This document shows, one piece after another, positions 62,039-64,000 of a DNA stretch of 64,000 nt. Numbering within the stretch: position 1 is the first letter of the stretch; every line of letters starts with the position of its first letter. The position numbers and the translations under genes were made by a program. The notes under the pieces were generated by a model. The model made no database searches, was not told the DNA's origin, and saw only the letters and a program-made list of their open reading frames with translations. The stretch comes from Sarcocystis neurona (lineage: Eukaryota; Apicomplexa; Conoidasida; Eucoccidiorida; Sarcocystidae): positions 1,934,588 through 1,998,587 of the forward strand of contig KL647293.1 of NCBI GenBank assembly GCA_000727475.1, written 5' to 3'.

Positions 62039-64000
62039 CAGTAGGAGGACTGAAAAAGGCAGAGGTTCCGAGCGGCAGCCGGCGCAGCACCCGGTGGAGC
62101 TGTTGCACTCCCAGTTGGTCAGGGGAGCGCGATGACACTAGTGGAAACAAGTAGATGGATACACGTGTATAGAGAGGAAGCTCTACGTACACAGAGGGAG
62201 ACACTCACAAGTACAATTCTGCAACGTTATTATACGTACTTCTATTCTTACATGCGTCCACGTACGGAAGATCGATTCAGACGCGTGGATACAAACCTAC
62301 GTACGTATGGGAATGCGAAAAATTACCCCTGGTTCTCATTTAACGCAGTAAACTCCCTATGCAGATATAATGCACATATAAGGCAGATAGATATATATGT
62401 ATATCTGTACATATATCTACATATATACGGTAGCTGCTGGTGGCGAAATAGCTCGCAGAGGGAGGGGAAGGGGAGCATGACGGCGAGACCAGTACGTGCG
62501 CAGCAGCAGCACACGAAGGAGCGTGTCACTGCTGGGCCCTGATGTGACAGGTATGTATATACGGAGCTTTTGATAAAGTATACAACTACAAGGAGATCTA
62601 CGTGGACCCAGGGCGTTCGTGGCTATGGAACTCTACTGGAAACCCACGAACTGGGGCAGTGAGCAGGCGATAGACAAGCGAGGAGCCGGCCGCCTCCAGC
62701 ACCGGCACGTAAAGACACCGCAGAAAAAGGAAGAAGGGGGTGTCTTGTCGCCATTGACGGAAAGCAAATGGCGTTGGAGGAGAGCGACTGTGGGAGAGGA
62801 AATCTTGGAGAAAGGAGATATGCTGTTAGAAAAAGAGATGCCAGTGCTAGAGGAGTTGTGGTTACAGTGAGTGGTTGGCCGTGAATGAGTTCGCGAAAGC
62901 AAAGTTGGCGAAGAGAGGCAGCTGTGAGGGGCATTTGCCGAGGCGTTCACGACCACATGACCCACCCATTATTCGTGACAAAGGAGACGAAGGAGGTGAG
63001 GCAAGAATCACCTTGAAGCATTTATAAGGGAAGGACGAGAACAACTGACTCGTCTAGAGATGAGTCAGTGTCGGAGAAAACGTTGGGGGACATAAAACTT
63101 GAGACCACGAAGTGGATTGCTAGCGAGGAGAGAAAGCGAAATGCTGCGTACATTTGCATTTCTCACTCCTAGGTCGCCAGGAGCAATTGCAATCCACTGG
63201 CGCACCTCTCTTCTCGACAGTGAAGTGCATTCGTAGGACGCACCGGAAACTTCGGCACTAGAGGCGTCCCTGGCACACACAGGGCAGTTGCAGCAACTGT
63301 TGCCCGTTACGGCAGCGGCAATCCATAGTTGCACGAACCGCCGCCCGCTGCAGCACGAGCGGCCGCACCACTAAGAGCAGCAGCAGCACTTCCGGCAGAG
63401 CGGCAGCGTATCTTCCTGATAGTAGAGGCGCACGGGCGGCCGGAATGCTTTGCAACAGCGGCAGCTGTGGCGGTTCCGCCACAGACAAGTACTTGCTGCG
63501 CTCTAGTACACGTACCTTCACTTGAAGCAGCACGTATATTTAAAAGCCGAACAAGGATATGCAACGGCAACCAGAAGGCGCACCGACAACTCAAAATGAC
63601 AGTAGTTTGATGAAGACACGGACAAGCCACAACCGCAGTCGTAGGGTGGCGAAAAATGGTGTAGCGCTGGAATACCTGTAAATTCGTTCTGTGACGACGC
63701 GAGTGCGCCACCCGTGACAGACTACCGTTACTTCACGCCTGTTCAAGGCGGCTTACAGGCAGGCGCTCTCTGGCCACGCTTCTGGGCTCCATGTCACTCC
63801 TGGTAGCCTGATATTCGTCAGCTTCCTGTTACTACGATTCCTTCTGTGCTGCTGTTGCTCCTTGTGCTCCGGTGGCGGTCCCTGCGACACCGCGTCATCA
63901 TGTGTTGTCGCCGTTACCACTACCACTGCTACTATGGCTACTACTACTACTCCTCTTACCATTACTCCTATTACTACTGCTACTACTACTACGGCTACTA
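62039..64000. other. no gene fixed; AT microsatellite and terminal ACT-type repeats
   Basis: A TA-rich run lies at 62386-62428. Frames at 62619-62870 (+, Glu/Lys/Trp-rich) and 63329-63610 (+, Ala-rich, opposite an Ala-rich minus frame) cannot be told from repeat-driven noise. The last 110 bases are mainly ACT/CTA triplets, listed separately. Confidence 0.4.
63906..64000. repeat. ACT/CTA triplet microsatellite running off the window
   Basis: From about 63906 the sequence is dominated by ACT, CTA and close variants (TTACTACTGCTACTACTACTA and similar) up to the last base, so the array continues beyond the window. Confidence 0.9.

Overview
The window looks like nuclear DNA of an apicomplexan coccidian, most likely Eimeria or a close relative such as Cyclospora. 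Genes are broken into many short exons with clean GT..AG junctions. Base composition is about half GC. A Rab1, a condensin subunit, an Ap4A-type Nudix hydrolase and a mitochondrial p32/MAM33 protein identify it as eukaryotic. The right-hand quarter is full of CAG/CTG triplets read as runs of Q, A, S, L or C, which is typical of Eimeria genes. The genus is an inference; no ribosomal or organellar marker is present.

Layout. 1-4.2 kb: no named gene, one long orphan open frame (2245-3129, +) and a strong stem-loop (1510-1562). 4.2-10.1 kb (-): a multi-exon gene whose HEAT-like exons match condensin subunit 3 (CAP-G), with a very long low-complexity N-terminal exon. 11.1-12.7 kb (-): weak candidate secreted protein. 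14.4-16.9 kb (+): five-exon D-2-hydroxyacid dehydrogenase, ending 14 bp from the stop of an unidentified convergent gene (16933 to about 17680, -). 19-20.6 kb (+): exons of membrane proteins, next to a tandem duplication and a CTG block. 23.1-25.9 kb (+): complete six-exon Rab1, starting in a 14-nt coding exon. 28.8-36.0 kb (+): IFT88, a TPR protein of the intraflagellar transport IFT-B complex, in at least 12 exons. 40.3-41.9 kb (+): Nudix Ap4A hydrolase. 43.2-44.0 kb (-): short coiled-coil protein. 48.3-51.4 kb (+): mitochondrial p32/MAM33 protein with a 2.1 kb intron. 54.7-59 kb (-): large low-complexity protein with a recoverable last exon. 60.5-62 kb (-): two weak candidates in CAG-rich sequence. 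The right end runs into ACT-type triplets.

The genes do not form an operon-like unit; these are separately transcribed eukaryotic genes. IFT88 is the biologically telling one: in coccidia the only flagellated stage is the male microgamete, so this gene probably serves microgamete axoneme assembly. Several real exons are too short to stand out as open frames. I recovered them by matching splice sites and reading phases; exon limits are given wherever phase agreed on both sides. Where it did not, I say so. All assignments are by eye, with no alignment or search run.
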